A stretch of 20,582 nt of DNA. Source: an uncultured Prevotellamassilia sp. GTDB taxonomy: Bacteria; Bacteroidota; Bacteroidia; Bacteroidales; Bacteroidaceae. The notes under the pieces were generated by a model. The model searched no databases. It was not told where the DNA came from and saw nothing but the letters and a program-made list of their open reading frames with translations. Of this stretch, positions 1 to 6,739 are shown piece after piece; within the stretch, counting starts at the first letter, position 1, and every line of letters begins with the position of its first letter. Location: assembly GCA_934255485.1 (NCBI GenBank), contig CAKQOG010000036.1, forward strand, positions 1 to 20,582, in the 5' to 3' direction. The translations under genes and the position numbers were made by a program.

Positions 1-13
1 AATATGCTGGTAA

Positions 14-871
14 TTAAAGATTTACACTCGGATATTTCTGATTAGTTTTGGTTGTTCTATGGTTATAAATACAACCTTGAAAAGCATTGTCATCTATGCT
101 TTTAACTGAATTAGGAAGATTAATGGAAGTGAGAGAACTACAACCTCGAAAAGCACTCATTCCTATTTCTGTAACAGATTCGGAGATATTGATGGAAGTG
201 AGAGAACTACAAAAAGCAAAGGCTCTCGTTCCTATTTCTGTAACAGATTCGGGAATATTGATAGAAGTGAGAGAACTACAGCCTTCAAAAGCACTCTCTT
301 CTATCTCTGTAACAGATTCGGGGATATTGATGGAAGTGAGAGAACTACAATAAGCAAAGGCATTCATTCCTATCTCCGTAAGAGATTCGGGAATATTGAT
401 AGAAGTGAGAGAACTACAGCCTTCAAAAGCACTCTGTTCTATCTCTGTAACAGATTCGGGGATATTGATGGAAGTAAGAGAACTACAGCCTTCAAAGGCA
501 CTCTGTTCTATCTCTGTAACAGATTCGGGGATATTGATGGAAGTGAGAGAACTACAACCATAAAAAGCACTCGCTCCTATGTTTGTAATTGTATTAGGAA
601 TATTGACAGAAGTGAGAGAACTGCATCCTTTGAAAGCACCTTCTTCTATACTCACAACTTCATATCCAGCCACATTACTCTTAATATCAGCATTGATAAT
701 AGACTTAACTTTTACACCTTCTACACGTGCCGTTTTGTCATATGTATCTATACAATAGACAATACCATACTCAGTTTGGGTATATACTTGTGCTTTTAAA
801 GGAAATGCATCAAATAAACACACAAATAGCAAAAGCAAATAGCATATGTTTTTAACATGAATAATTTTCAT
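14..871 (-). CDS. BspA-like leucine-rich-repeat secreted protein
   Basis: A 285-residue exported protein. Residues 1-27 form a signal peptide (charged start, Leu-rich core) with a likely cleavage after Ala27, so the mature protein begins with Gln28. From about residue 79 to 267 it consists of 23-residue leucine-rich repeats of the BspA/TpLRR type (core CSSLTSINIPESVTEI, then xxSAFEG). These are known in oral Bacteroidales and spirochaetes as surface adhesins that bind host matrix proteins or other bacteria; that role here is inferred from the family. Repeats alternate between IEQSAFEG-like and IGMxAFAx-like versions. After the last repeat the frame runs 18 more residues (from Ile268) and stops, without the C-terminal secretion tail that larger relatives often have. 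It may be a short natural form or the left part of a shortened gene. A promoter lies at 1014-1046. Confidence 0.85.
   Translation of the reverse strand: MKIIHVKNICYLLLLFVCLFDAFPLKAQVYTQTEYGIVYCIDTYDKTARVEGVKVKSIINADIKSNVAGYEVVSIEEGAFKGCSSLTSVNIPNTITNIGASAFYGCSSLTSINIPESVTEIEQSAFEGCSSLTSINIPESVTEIEQSAFEGCSSLTSINIPESLTEIGMNAFAYCSSLTSINIPESVTEIEESAFEGCSSLTSINIPESVTEIGTRAFAFCSSLTSINISESVTEIGMSAFRGCSSLTSINLPNSVKSIDDNAFQGCIYNHRTTKTNQKYPSVNL
126..640. repeat. 69-bp tandem repeats inside the BspA-like gene
   Basis: The plus-strand string GAAGTGAGAGAAC (one copy has a single change) begins at 126, 195, 264, 333, 402, 471, 540 and 609, exactly 69 bases apart each time. That is eight units, each encoding one 23-residue repeat. 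Neighbouring units, such as those at 471 and 540, are nearly identical at DNA level, so the array probably expands and contracts by slippage or recombination. Confidence 0.95.
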
Positions 872-912
872 AACAAGTAATATTACAATAGTCCATTAAT
901 TCTGTCGTAACT

Positions 913-938
913 GGCTGGCAGCGTAAAGCCGCTTAGCC
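913..938 (-). promoter_or_regulatory. hairpin in the 5' leader of the BspA-like gene
   Basis: Read on the minus strand, GGCT pairs with AGCC, and inside it GCGGC pairs with GCTGC around a TTTAC loop. It sits about 40 bases before the start codon and about 75 bases after the predicted promoter. It could affect mRNA stability or translation; no known regulator family is recognised. Confidence 0.4.
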
Positions 939-1013
939 TTTATCTCCAAATTTTAATGAACTATTGATATTAAAGATTAAAATATAAAATGCTTTAATAG
1001 GTTTACAACTTCA

Positions 1014-1046
1014 CAAAAGTATTGTGCGTTACCCCAAGTATACAAA
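1014..1046 (-). promoter_or_regulatory. Bacteroidetes-type promoter for the BspA-like gene
   Basis: On the minus strand there is TTTG (1046-1043), 21 bases, then TACTTTTG (1021-1014), matching TTTG/TAnnTTTG. Transcription would start near 1009, giving a leader of about 138 nt. Confidence 0.6.
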
Positions 1047-1412
1047 ATCAAAAAGCTACTACTCTACGTTATTTATCGTACACTACGCAAATAAGCCATG
1101 ATGTAAAGGGATATTGTCGAACTAAATTTAATAGTAAACACCTTCGATAACGCACAATTCACTGCGGAAGAACATACCAATTAGCTATGGTGTCCAGTTC
1201 TATGCTCTCGTTTTTGAGTACATTTTACAACATAACGCCTTAAAAAATCAGTAAATAAGACGTAAAAATATAACACAAAATTAGCCATCAAAATCTGATA
1301 TAATTTCATGCAAGATTATATTTTACTTAGTGAATGATTATCAATAATTTAGATGGTTGTTACATTGTTTTTGATACTAAAAACAGGAACATGGAACTGA
1401 ACACCCTACCAA
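1047..1412. other. AT-rich intergenic region, no gene seen
   Basis: No convincing reading frame or RNA. The only structure is a diverged inverted repeat: 1184-1204 against 1390-1410, roughly three quarters matching, with CCAATTAGC adjoining both. Its meaning is unclear. Confidence 0.5.
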
Positions 1413-1655
1413 TTAGCCCTTAAATGAGATTTTATTGACAACATCATAGGGAACCCCTATTTCACGCAACCAAGAAACACCAATCCTTTCAGCTTCCTTA
1501 GCATCAATGCAAAGTCGTAAAGTTAGAGGATTTTCCTTAGTAGACTCACAAAATCCACAATAGTAACCAGAATAAACGTCACCAGAAGTTACACGAACAC
1601 TACATTCTTGTCCATTTTTTCCAGCTGTTTCAGAAAGTAATTTAATACTGTCCAT
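1413..1655 (-). CDS. small hypothetical protein (80 residues)
   Basis: I do not recognise the family. The ATG at 1655 gives an 80-residue protein starting MDSIKLLSETAGKNGQ; an alternative TTG start at 1676 would add seven mostly Ile/Thr residues and has GGGGAG just upstream. The middle (VRVTSGDVYSGYYCGFC, then LTLRLCID) reads like a small beta-rich fold with three Cys residues, and the end is GVPYDVVNKISFKG. The VRVTSGDVYSGYY stretch faintly resembles an Sm-like strand pattern, but I would not assign that fold. No signal peptide or membrane segment is seen. It lies about 70 bases downstream of the terminator of the structured RNA on the same strand, with no clear promoter of its own, so it may depend on read-through. 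Confidence 0.55.
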   Translation of the reverse strand: MDSIKLLSETAGKNGQECSVRVTSGDVYSGYYCGFCESTKENPLTLRLCIDAKEAERIGVSWLREIGVPYDVVNKISFKG

Positions 1656-1724
1656 AAAAATAATTATTATTGTCAATAACTCCCCATAATGACATGATTA
1701 ATAAAAATAATGCAATACATATAC

Positions 1725-1763
1725 AAAAAAGCGTGGGAGTCTGTATCCGCTACTCGTCCCACG
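1725..1763 (-). terminator. Rho-independent terminator of the structured RNA
   Basis: CGTGGGA at 1763-1757 pairs with TCCCACG at 1738-1732, followed on the minus strand by six T (1730-1725). Its 5' arm shares two bases with the helix 1762-1768/1975-1981, so the two structures compete at the edge. Confidence 0.8.
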
Positions 1764-2069
1764 TAACCAGGTCTTCGCATTACCTTTCCCCGAGGACAAG
1801 CAACGTTGAGAAACCCACGCCGATATGCGACTTATAGGAATACAATACACCCAAAGTATCCGCGCCACGAGTGGCACGAATACAATAAGGGTTATCATAC
1901 CTATAATAAAGTATGCATACCCGATGAGCATCTATCGTTGCAATGTTCCTAACGGGGATGAAGTTGCGAAGTTCGGTCACGTTCAGAACAAAGCGCAAAT
2001 AAACGCTTTTCTATATATAAAACCCATGCCCAGATTTACTCATTGTGAGTTTCCCTCGGCGTGGATTCA
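1725..2069 (-). ncRNA. large structured non-coding RNA, candidate Bacteroidales-1/6S-like RNA
   Basis: About 345 nt on the minus strand, bounded by a consensus promoter (2074-2105) and a terminator (1725-1763). Complementary segments nest in order: 1975-1981 with 1762-1768; 1965-1971 with 1773-1779; 1953-1957 with 1788-1792; 1936-1950 with 1793-1805 (small bulges). Together they form a long rod with internal loops. Inside are a hairpin at 1889-1922 and a 12-bp helix, 1856-1867 with 1872-1883, closing a four-base loop; three of its pairs are G-U wobbles. Outside it 1885-1889 pairs with 1831-1835. Near the 5' end 2056-2064 can pair over 9 bp with 1815-1823, which would be a pseudoknot. The promoter-to-terminator layout matches what I recall of the Bacteroidales-1 RNA, and the rod recalls 6S RNA. 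The name is unproven; the structure is directly visible. Confidence 0.8.
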
Positions 2070-2073
2070 ATGA

Positions 2074-2105
2074 CAAAGGTAGAGTTTTATCACTAAAATT
2101 GCAAA
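2074..2105 (-). promoter_or_regulatory. Bacteroidetes-type promoter for the structured RNA
   Basis: Minus strand TTTG (2105-2102), 20 bases, TACCTTTG (2081-2074). This is one of the best matches to the consensus in the window. The predicted transcript begins near 2069. Confidence 0.75.
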
Positions 2106-2145
2106 ATAAATGCTAAATTTTTATCCATTTCCCCACGCGGTTCTT

Positions 2146-2337
2146 TCATCTAAAGATGCTTGGTTCTTCTATTAAACTCTTTTTTTGCTTGGCAACCTTA
2201 TTCCATGGATATTTGCGGACTATGCTATCACATTTAGGCTGAGTTTGTTCTTTATAATGCTCATATTTTGCACGAATTTGATGAATGATGACTTTGGACA
2301 ATTTTACGTGAGTTTTGAGAGAATTTATATAAAACAT
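2146..2337 (-). CDS. possible small basic hypothetical protein (63 residues)
   Basis: A 63-residue Lys-rich frame from an ATG at 2337, with no recognisable motif, signal peptide or membrane segment. The only support beyond length is a near-promoter CAAAGGGTA at 2363-2371 on the plus strand (one base too long for the consensus on the minus strand). It sits just upstream of the structured RNA promoter and may be chance. I cannot assign a function. Confidence 0.25.
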   Translation of the reverse strand: MFYINSLKTHVKLSKVIIHQIRAKYEHYKEQTQPKCDSIVRKYPWNKVAKQKKSLIEEPSIFR

Positions 2338-2388
2338 TGATATTCAATAGTTTATAAAGTTACAAAGGGTAAATATATAAGGAGACAT

Positions 2389-2500
2389 TGCTTATAAAGC
2401 CTTTATAAGAGGACAAGGATACGTGTTCTTAGCTCTGAAGGATACGTATCCTTAGGGGGTTAGAAACGCATTATAAGACTATAAGGATACGTATCCTTGT
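2389..2500. repeat. three-palindrome intergenic element, copy 1
   Basis: Three 16-bp palindromes start at 2415 (AAGGATACGTGTTCTT, imperfect), 2438 and 2483 (both AAGGATACGTATCCTT, perfect), spaced 23 and 45 bases. GCTTATAA (from 2390) precedes the first one, with its second base 24 bases before the palindrome. The copy at 18249-18360 has exactly the same spacing. The arms have no loop, which suits a DNA site for a dimeric protein better than an RNA hairpin. Confidence 0.85.
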
Positions 2501-2621
2501 AAAAAAGGAAGGCAATTGGTATTTGAACGAATGTGTAAAATGGTTAATTACTTAACCAATTCATTAAATAAATTAACATCTCATTTCTATTTCAAAATTT
2601 TTGGATGTCAATATTTGTTAC

Positions 2622-2675
2622 TAAAAAGAGTGGGGTGGTTCTGCAATGAAGGTATATTTCAGAACCATCCCACTT
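2622..2675 (-). terminator. terminator of the six-gene operon
   Basis: GTGGGATGGTTCTG at 2673-2660 pairs with CAGAACCACCCCAC at 2643-2630 (one mismatch), followed on the minus strand by TCTTTTT. It lies 29 bases after the stop of the Ala-rich lipoprotein gene. Confidence 0.85.
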
Positions 2676-2703
2676 CTTTTAAGATTATGAATAATATTAT
2701 GCC

Positions 2704-3426
2704 TTATTGTACGCCTAAGCCTTTGTTGATAGCGTTAGAGAGTTTTGCGGCACCTTTCTTTACAGCCTCGTCAGCCTTTTTGTTAGCTTTTTCAACGGCT
2801 GCATCACGCTTAGCTTTTGCATCATTGGCAGCTTTAGTAGCGGTAGCTTGCGCATCACTCTTGGCTTTGTTCACAGCTTTCTGGCCAGCAGCTTCGGCAG
2901 CAGCCTTTGCTGCAGCGGGTGCGGCTTTAGCGGCTGTGGCAGCTTTAGTGGCAGCAGATTTTGCAGCATTCACGTCGCTCTCTGCAGCTTGAACTGCGCT
3001 CTGTGCAGCATTCTTTACAGTTTGAGGTGCATTTGCCACAGCATTCACAACGTCTACAACCGTTACGGATTGGGGATCGATGCTCTTAATATCATCGGCA
3101 TGGCTCTTTAGATAAGTTTGCAACTTTGAAGCATAAGCTTGAGCAGCCTCGGTGTTGCCAGAAGCCTTAAGTTCTGCAATCTTTTGCTGAATGCTGGCAA
3201 CGGATTGTTTTACCATTTCGGGGTTACTCTTACTAGCAGCAATAGCCTTGTCGAGTGATTGGATAGCAGCATCGGCATCGTCGTTAGCAGTTTGAGTGTC
3301 AGTATCGGCATTGGCATCGCTGATGGCAGAATCGGCATCTGTGGTAGGTTCGCTTGTTTTATTTCCACCACATGAAACAAAAGATAGGGCTGCAAAAGTT
3401 ACAGCCATAAAGAATAATTTTTTCAT
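2704..3426 (-). CDS. Ala-rich coiled-coil lipoprotein
   Basis: A 240-residue probable lipoprotein. The signal peptide ends in the lipobox LSFVSC, so Cys19 would be lipidated. Residues about 22-55 are acidic, rich in Asp, Thr and Ala, and probably a flexible linker. From about 50 to 235 the chain is helical and dominated by Ala, Lys, Asp and Glu in short periodic blocks (AAKAAPAAAKAAAEAAGQKA and similar), the composition of extended coiled-coil or LEA-like proteins. I recognise no catalytic domain; a structural or envelope-spacing role is an inference from composition. It is the last gene of the operon, 38 bases after sufE, with a strong terminator behind it. Its repetitive composition makes similarity searches unreliable. 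Confidence 0.8.
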   Translation of the reverse strand: MKKLFFMAVTFAALSFVSCGGNKTSEPTTDADSAISDANADTDTQTANDDADAAIQSLDKAIAASKSNPEMVKQSVASIQQKIAELKASGNTEAAQAYASKLQTYLKSHADDIKSIDPQSVTVVDVVNAVANAPQTVKNAAQSAVQAAESDVNAAKSAATKAATAAKAAPAAAKAAAEAAGQKAVNKAKSDAQATATKAANDAKAKRDAAVEKANKKADEAVKKGAAKLSNAINKGLGVQ

Positions 3427-3464
3427 TGTAATATAAAGGAAATGTAAAAAGGTTGATGCAGCGA

Positions 3465-3896
3465 TTATGCCTGTTCTGCTAATTTAGTTTGATATGCTAA
3501 GGCATACATGCGCACTTGCTTAATCATGGCTAAAAGTCCGTTAGAGCGTGTTGGCGACAAGTGCTCGGTAAGCCCTATTTTGTCAATAAAATATAGTTTT
3601 GCATCAAGTATTTCCTGTGGTGTATGGTGATTTACTACACGAATAACAAGCGACACAATGCCCTTTACAATCAAGGCATCGCTCTCAACACGGAAGTCGA
3701 GCAGTCCATTGTGCTCTTCGCAAACAATCCACACACGGCTCTGACAACCGTCTATAAGGTTTTGATCAGTCTTTTCGTTAGCAGGAAGTGGAGCTTGCTC
3801 TTCGCCCAGGTCGATAAGCAATTGATAGCGATCCATCCAATCGTCGAGTTCGCAAAACTCCTCAATGATTTCGTCTTGAGTTTCGTTGATAGTCAT
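3465..3896 (-). CDS. sufE: SufE family sulfur acceptor protein
   Basis: A 143-residue protein matching SufE in length and order of motifs. SufE takes persulfide sulfur from the cysteine desulfurase SufS and passes it to the SufBCD scaffold for Fe-S cluster assembly in the cytoplasm. The acceptor Cys is Cys51 in LIDGCQSRVW, the family signature. The N-terminus (DEIIEEFCELDDWMDRYQLL, then LP) and the C-terminal helices (HLSPTRSNGL, then YALAYQ) also fit. No sufS or sufBCD gene is in this window, so the gene is separated from the rest of its pathway. It lies 64 bases after the glutaminyl cyclase gene and 38 before the lipoprotein gene, within an operon that has no other obvious Fe-S gene. Confidence 0.93.
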   Translation of the reverse strand: MTINETQDEIIEEFCELDDWMDRYQLLIDLGEEQAPLPANEKTDQNLIDGCQSRVWIVCEEHNGLLDFRVESDALIVKGIVSLVIRVVNHHTPQEILDAKLYFIDKIGLTEHLSPTRSNGLLAMIKQVRMYALAYQTKLAEQA

Positions 3897-3960
3897 TGTT
3901 GGTATGTTGTTATGAATTAATCATACAAAGTTCGTGGTTGTGTTGGCAAACAGATATAGT

Positions 3961-4983
3961 TTATTGTTCTGATAGAAACTGAATGAGTGTTTGTCCAACT
4001 CCACGTAAGGTTTCTTTTGAAATATTTTGGGGCGTATCGTTAGTGGTATGCCATGTTGTGCCAAATGAATTTTCGCCTTCAACAAAAGGAATAATGTCAA
4101 TGGTAGGTATGCCTGCGATTTCGTTCATAGGCACGTGGTCATCTTGTGCATATCCGCCATCTGTGGCTTGGAAGAGGCTTGAAGCATCGGCACGTGTAGC
4201 CGCATCCCACACGCGCACCATAATGTCACGAGCGTAGCGCATGCTCACTCCTTCGTAGGCAAAGCGTGCATCGGTACCACCAACCATATCGAGCAATATG
4301 CCAAACTTAGCTTTGTAGCCTTTAGTATGGGGGTTGCGTGCCCAATACTGTGAACCAAGACACCAATCTGAGCCATCTTGTGGAGCTTGAGAGGCTGCCC
4401 AATCGGGCGCGCCATAGTCCTCAGAGTCGAAGCAAATAAAGTCTATACCTACATTTGGCTTTAGCTGTTTGAGACAACGAGCCACCTCAAGCATCACAGC
4501 AACTCCACTTGCACCATCGTTGGCTGCCATAACTGGTTCATGGCGCTTGGTAGAATCGGGGTCCTGGTCTGCCCACGGACGACTCTCCCAATGCGTACAG
4601 ATAATAATGCGGTCTGTTAGTTCAGGACGATAGGCTGCAATGATGTTAGTAGACTTGAGCACTTTGCCATCCCATGCCTTAAGGTCGGCTTTTTGTTCTG
4701 TAACGCTTAATCCTAAGGATTTGAACGCATCAACTATATACTGTCGACACTTTTCGTGTGCTATAGAGTTAGGCAAACGCGGACCGAAATCGCACTGTTT
4801 TACAACCGAAGCATAGGCCGAATCTGCATTAAACTTTACATTGGTCACAACTATGGTATCGGCATTATCGCCCTCGTTATTGTTAGTTTTATTGCTTTTA
4901 CATGCAGAGAACAAGCATAGTGCTGAAAGAGCTATGCAAATGCCAACTCTGCTTACTATGTTCTTAAAAAAAATATTTTGCAT
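3961..4983 (-). CDS. type II glutaminyl-peptide cyclotransferase, lipoprotein (M28 fold)
   Basis: A 340-residue lipoprotein (lipobox LFSAC, Cys28), so it acts outside the cytoplasm, membrane-anchored. Glutaminyl cyclase converts N-terminal Gln to pyroglutamate. The fold is that of zinc peptidase family M28, but the residues match animal-type glutaminyl cyclase: THWESRPWAD (130-139), Asp156 in AANDGASG, Glu188-Asp189 in FDSEDYG aligning with the catalytic Glu and zinc Glu of the human enzyme, the loop DDHVPM (281-286), and His312 in TWHTTND. A single zinc bound by Asp156, Asp189 and His312 is my inference from that alignment. Similar enzymes are known from P. gingivalis and other oral Bacteroidales. 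It sits 16 bases after the C26-M19 gene. An aminopeptidase is the alternative, but the DDHVP and WHTTND motifs favour the cyclase. Confidence 0.88.
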   Translation of the reverse strand: MQNIFFKNIVSRVGICIALSALCLFSACKSNKTNNNEGDNADTIVVTNVKFNADSAYASVVKQCDFGPRLPNSIAHEKCRQYIVDAFKSLGLSVTEQKADLKAWDGKVLKSTNIIAAYRPELTDRIIICTHWESRPWADQDPDSTKRHEPVMAANDGASGVAVMLEVARCLKQLKPNVGIDFICFDSEDYGAPDWAASQAPQDGSDWCLGSQYWARNPHTKGYKAKFGILLDMVGGTDARFAYEGVSMRYARDIMVRVWDAATRADASSLFQATDGGYAQDDHVPMNEIAGIPTIDIIPFVEGENSFGTTWHTTNDTPQNISKETLRGVGQTLIQFLSEQ

Positions 4984-4999
4984 ACTGATAAATCAGAAT

Positions 5000-6739
5000 T
5001 TATAAAGCTGAATTTTGTACCTCCGACATCACTCTGAGCCAATTGCCTCCCCATACCTTTTGCAAGTCGTGAATGGTTAATCCCTCTGCCAAGAGACGAC
5101 GTGTAAGGTTGATTAGCTCTGAAGCACAAGCGCATCCTGGCACACCTCCGTCGCCGTCGAAATCGGTTCCGATACCCACGTGGTCGATGCCAGCAACGTT
5201 TATCATGTGCATGAGGTGGCGCACAATGTCGTCAATAGTGGCGGGTATTCCTTCCTCTTCAAGACGAAGAAAACCATGATAAAATGTGACTTGCGCCACA
5301 CCGCCAACCTTGGCAAGTGCCCGCAACTGGTCGTCGGTGAGATTGCGCGGATGGTTACACATGGCCCTGCTTGAGGCATGCGAGCAAACAATGGGTTGGC
5401 TACTACATTGCAACGCATCGTAGAAGGATGTTTCGGCAGCATGGCTTAAGTCTACCATTATGCCGCAACGGTTCATCTCTTTTACCACCTTTTTGCCAAA
5501 GGCAGAAAGGCCTCCATGCTCTTTGTTAGAACGTCGGGCAGAGTCGCAAATATCGTTGTCGCCATTATGACAAAGCGTGATATAGACCACTCCCATTTTC
5601 TTAAATCGCTCAATATTAGCGAGGTTCTTGCCTATGGCATAACCATTTTCGATACCTCGCATGATAGAGAGTTTGCCCTCGAGTTTGTTGCGATATAGAT
5701 CATCAGGTGTGCGAGCTAATGACACATTGGGTGCAATCTCTACGCGATGCTCAATCTCTGCAAGCAAGTCTATGGTGCGCTTTGTAACCTCGAGTTCTGT
5801 TTGTTCGTCGCGCGCTCCTTGTGGCAGATAAGCCACCATGGTTGAGACGTCAAGATGGCCTTCGCGCATCTTTGGAAAGTCTACAAGCAATTGCTCATCA
5901 CGCTCTGTTAGGCATACCCCCTTGTCGAAAAACATGGGGGTGTCGCAATGCGAATCGAGTGTGAGTATGCTTCGGTGCACGTTTTTGGCTTTGCTAAATG
6001 ATTTAGCTTCGGCGATAAAGTGCTTGAAAAGAGGCATCATACAATCGTTGCCATCGAGTGTGAAGCACTCTGGATGCCACTGCACACCCACAATGCTTTT
6101 CATCTCAGTGCTTTCAATAGCCTCTATCACACCATCAGCCGAATGCGCTGTAGCCTTGAACCTTGATCCTGTTTCGGCCACCGCCTGATGGTGAAAGGAA
6201 TTTACAGCAAAGCGCTCACCAAACAAGCGATGCATAAGCGAGCCTTCGGCAGTTTCGACAAAGTGAGTGGGCACTGTGCGATCGGCATCTTGCGAGTGCT
6301 TAATGAGGTTTGCATGGGGTAGGGAAGTGCGTATGTCTTGCATCACCTTGCCACCCAATGCTGCAACAAGCATCTGTATGCCACGACATATACCTAACAT
6401 TGGTATCTGACGATTGTATGCCAAACGGATGAGTTGAAGCTCAAACTCATCGCGCTCATTATTGATGTTATGAAGAGCAGGAACGGGGTCTTCGCCCACC
6501 AAAATGGGATTGAGATCGGCACCTCCTGAGAGTAACAAACCATCGATGTGGTCGAGCATATCGACCATAGAGTCGTTGATATGGCGTGTGGGCGGAATAA
6601 CCATAGGTATGCCACCAGCTCTCTCTATCGAACGAAAATAGCCGGGCAAGAGTTTGAGTTGTGCCTCATCATAGTTTCCGGTTATGCCTATAATGGGGTG
6701 CGAGCCTAACGAGGCAAGCGCACTTGAGTTGATATCCAT
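5000..6739 (-). CDS. fused C26 gamma-glutamyl hydrolase-like / M19 dipeptidase
   Basis: A 579-residue protein with two full enzyme domains and no signal peptide, so probably cytoplasmic. Residues about 14-245 are a class I glutamine-amidotransferase-like C26 domain (PuuD type) with nucleophile Cys118 in LGICRGIQ and His222/Glu224 in VQWHPE; such enzymes cut gamma-glutamyl amide bonds. Residues about 256-575 are a membrane-dipeptidase (renal dipeptidase) M19 domain with zinc residues His264 and Asp266 (DSHCDTP), bridging Glu364 (RGIENG), His433 (DLSHAAE), His454 (CSHASSR) and Asp526 (GIGTDFDG); M19 enzymes cut dipeptides including Cys-Gly. All key residues are present, so both halves look active. 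Together they could break down gamma-glutamyl peptides such as glutathione; that is inference. The start codon overlaps the stop of the DUF4491 gene (TAATG), suggesting coupled translation. Confidence 0.92.
   Translation of the reverse strand: MDINSSALASLGSHPIIGITGNYDEAQLKLLPGYFRSIERAGGIPMVIPPTRHINDSMVDMLDHIDGLLLSGGADLNPILVGEDPVPALHNINNERDEFELQLIRLAYNRQIPMLGICRGIQMLVAALGGKVMQDIRTSLPHANLIKHSQDADRTVPTHFVETAEGSLMHRLFGERFAVNSFHHQAVAETGSRFKATAHSADGVIEAIESTEMKSIVGVQWHPECFTLDGNDCMMPLFKHFIAEAKSFSKAKNVHRSILTLDSHCDTPMFFDKGVCLTERDEQLLVDFPKMREGHLDVSTMVAYLPQGARDEQTELEVTKRTIDLLAEIEHRVEIAPNVSLARTPDDLYRNKLEGKLSIMRGIENGYAIGKNLANIERFKKMGVVYITLCHNGDNDICDSARRSNKEHGGLSAFGKKVVKEMNRCGIMVDLSHAAETSFYDALQCSSQPIVCSHASSRAMCNHPRNLTDDQLRALAKVGGVAQVTFYHGFLRLEEEGIPATIDDIVRHLMHMINVAGIDHVGIGTDFDGDGGVPGCACASELINLTRRLLAEGLTIHDLQKVWGGNWLRVMSEVQNSAL

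Noticed and set aside
1184..1410. Ends of a small mobile element (diverged inverted repeats 1184-1204 and 1390-1410)
   Set aside because: The match is imperfect, no target duplication is visible and nothing element-like lies between.
1698..1998. Two overlapping minus-strand reading frames of 72 and 77 codons
   Set aside because: They lie wholly within the structured RNA, have no ribosome-binding or promoter logic, and the sequence is better explained by base-paired helices. Similar frames are probably annotated as hypothetical proteins elsewhere.
2516..2992. Plus-strand open frame of 158 codons
   Set aside because: Its second half is the antisense of the Ala-rich lipoprotein gene and its first half crosses the operon terminator.
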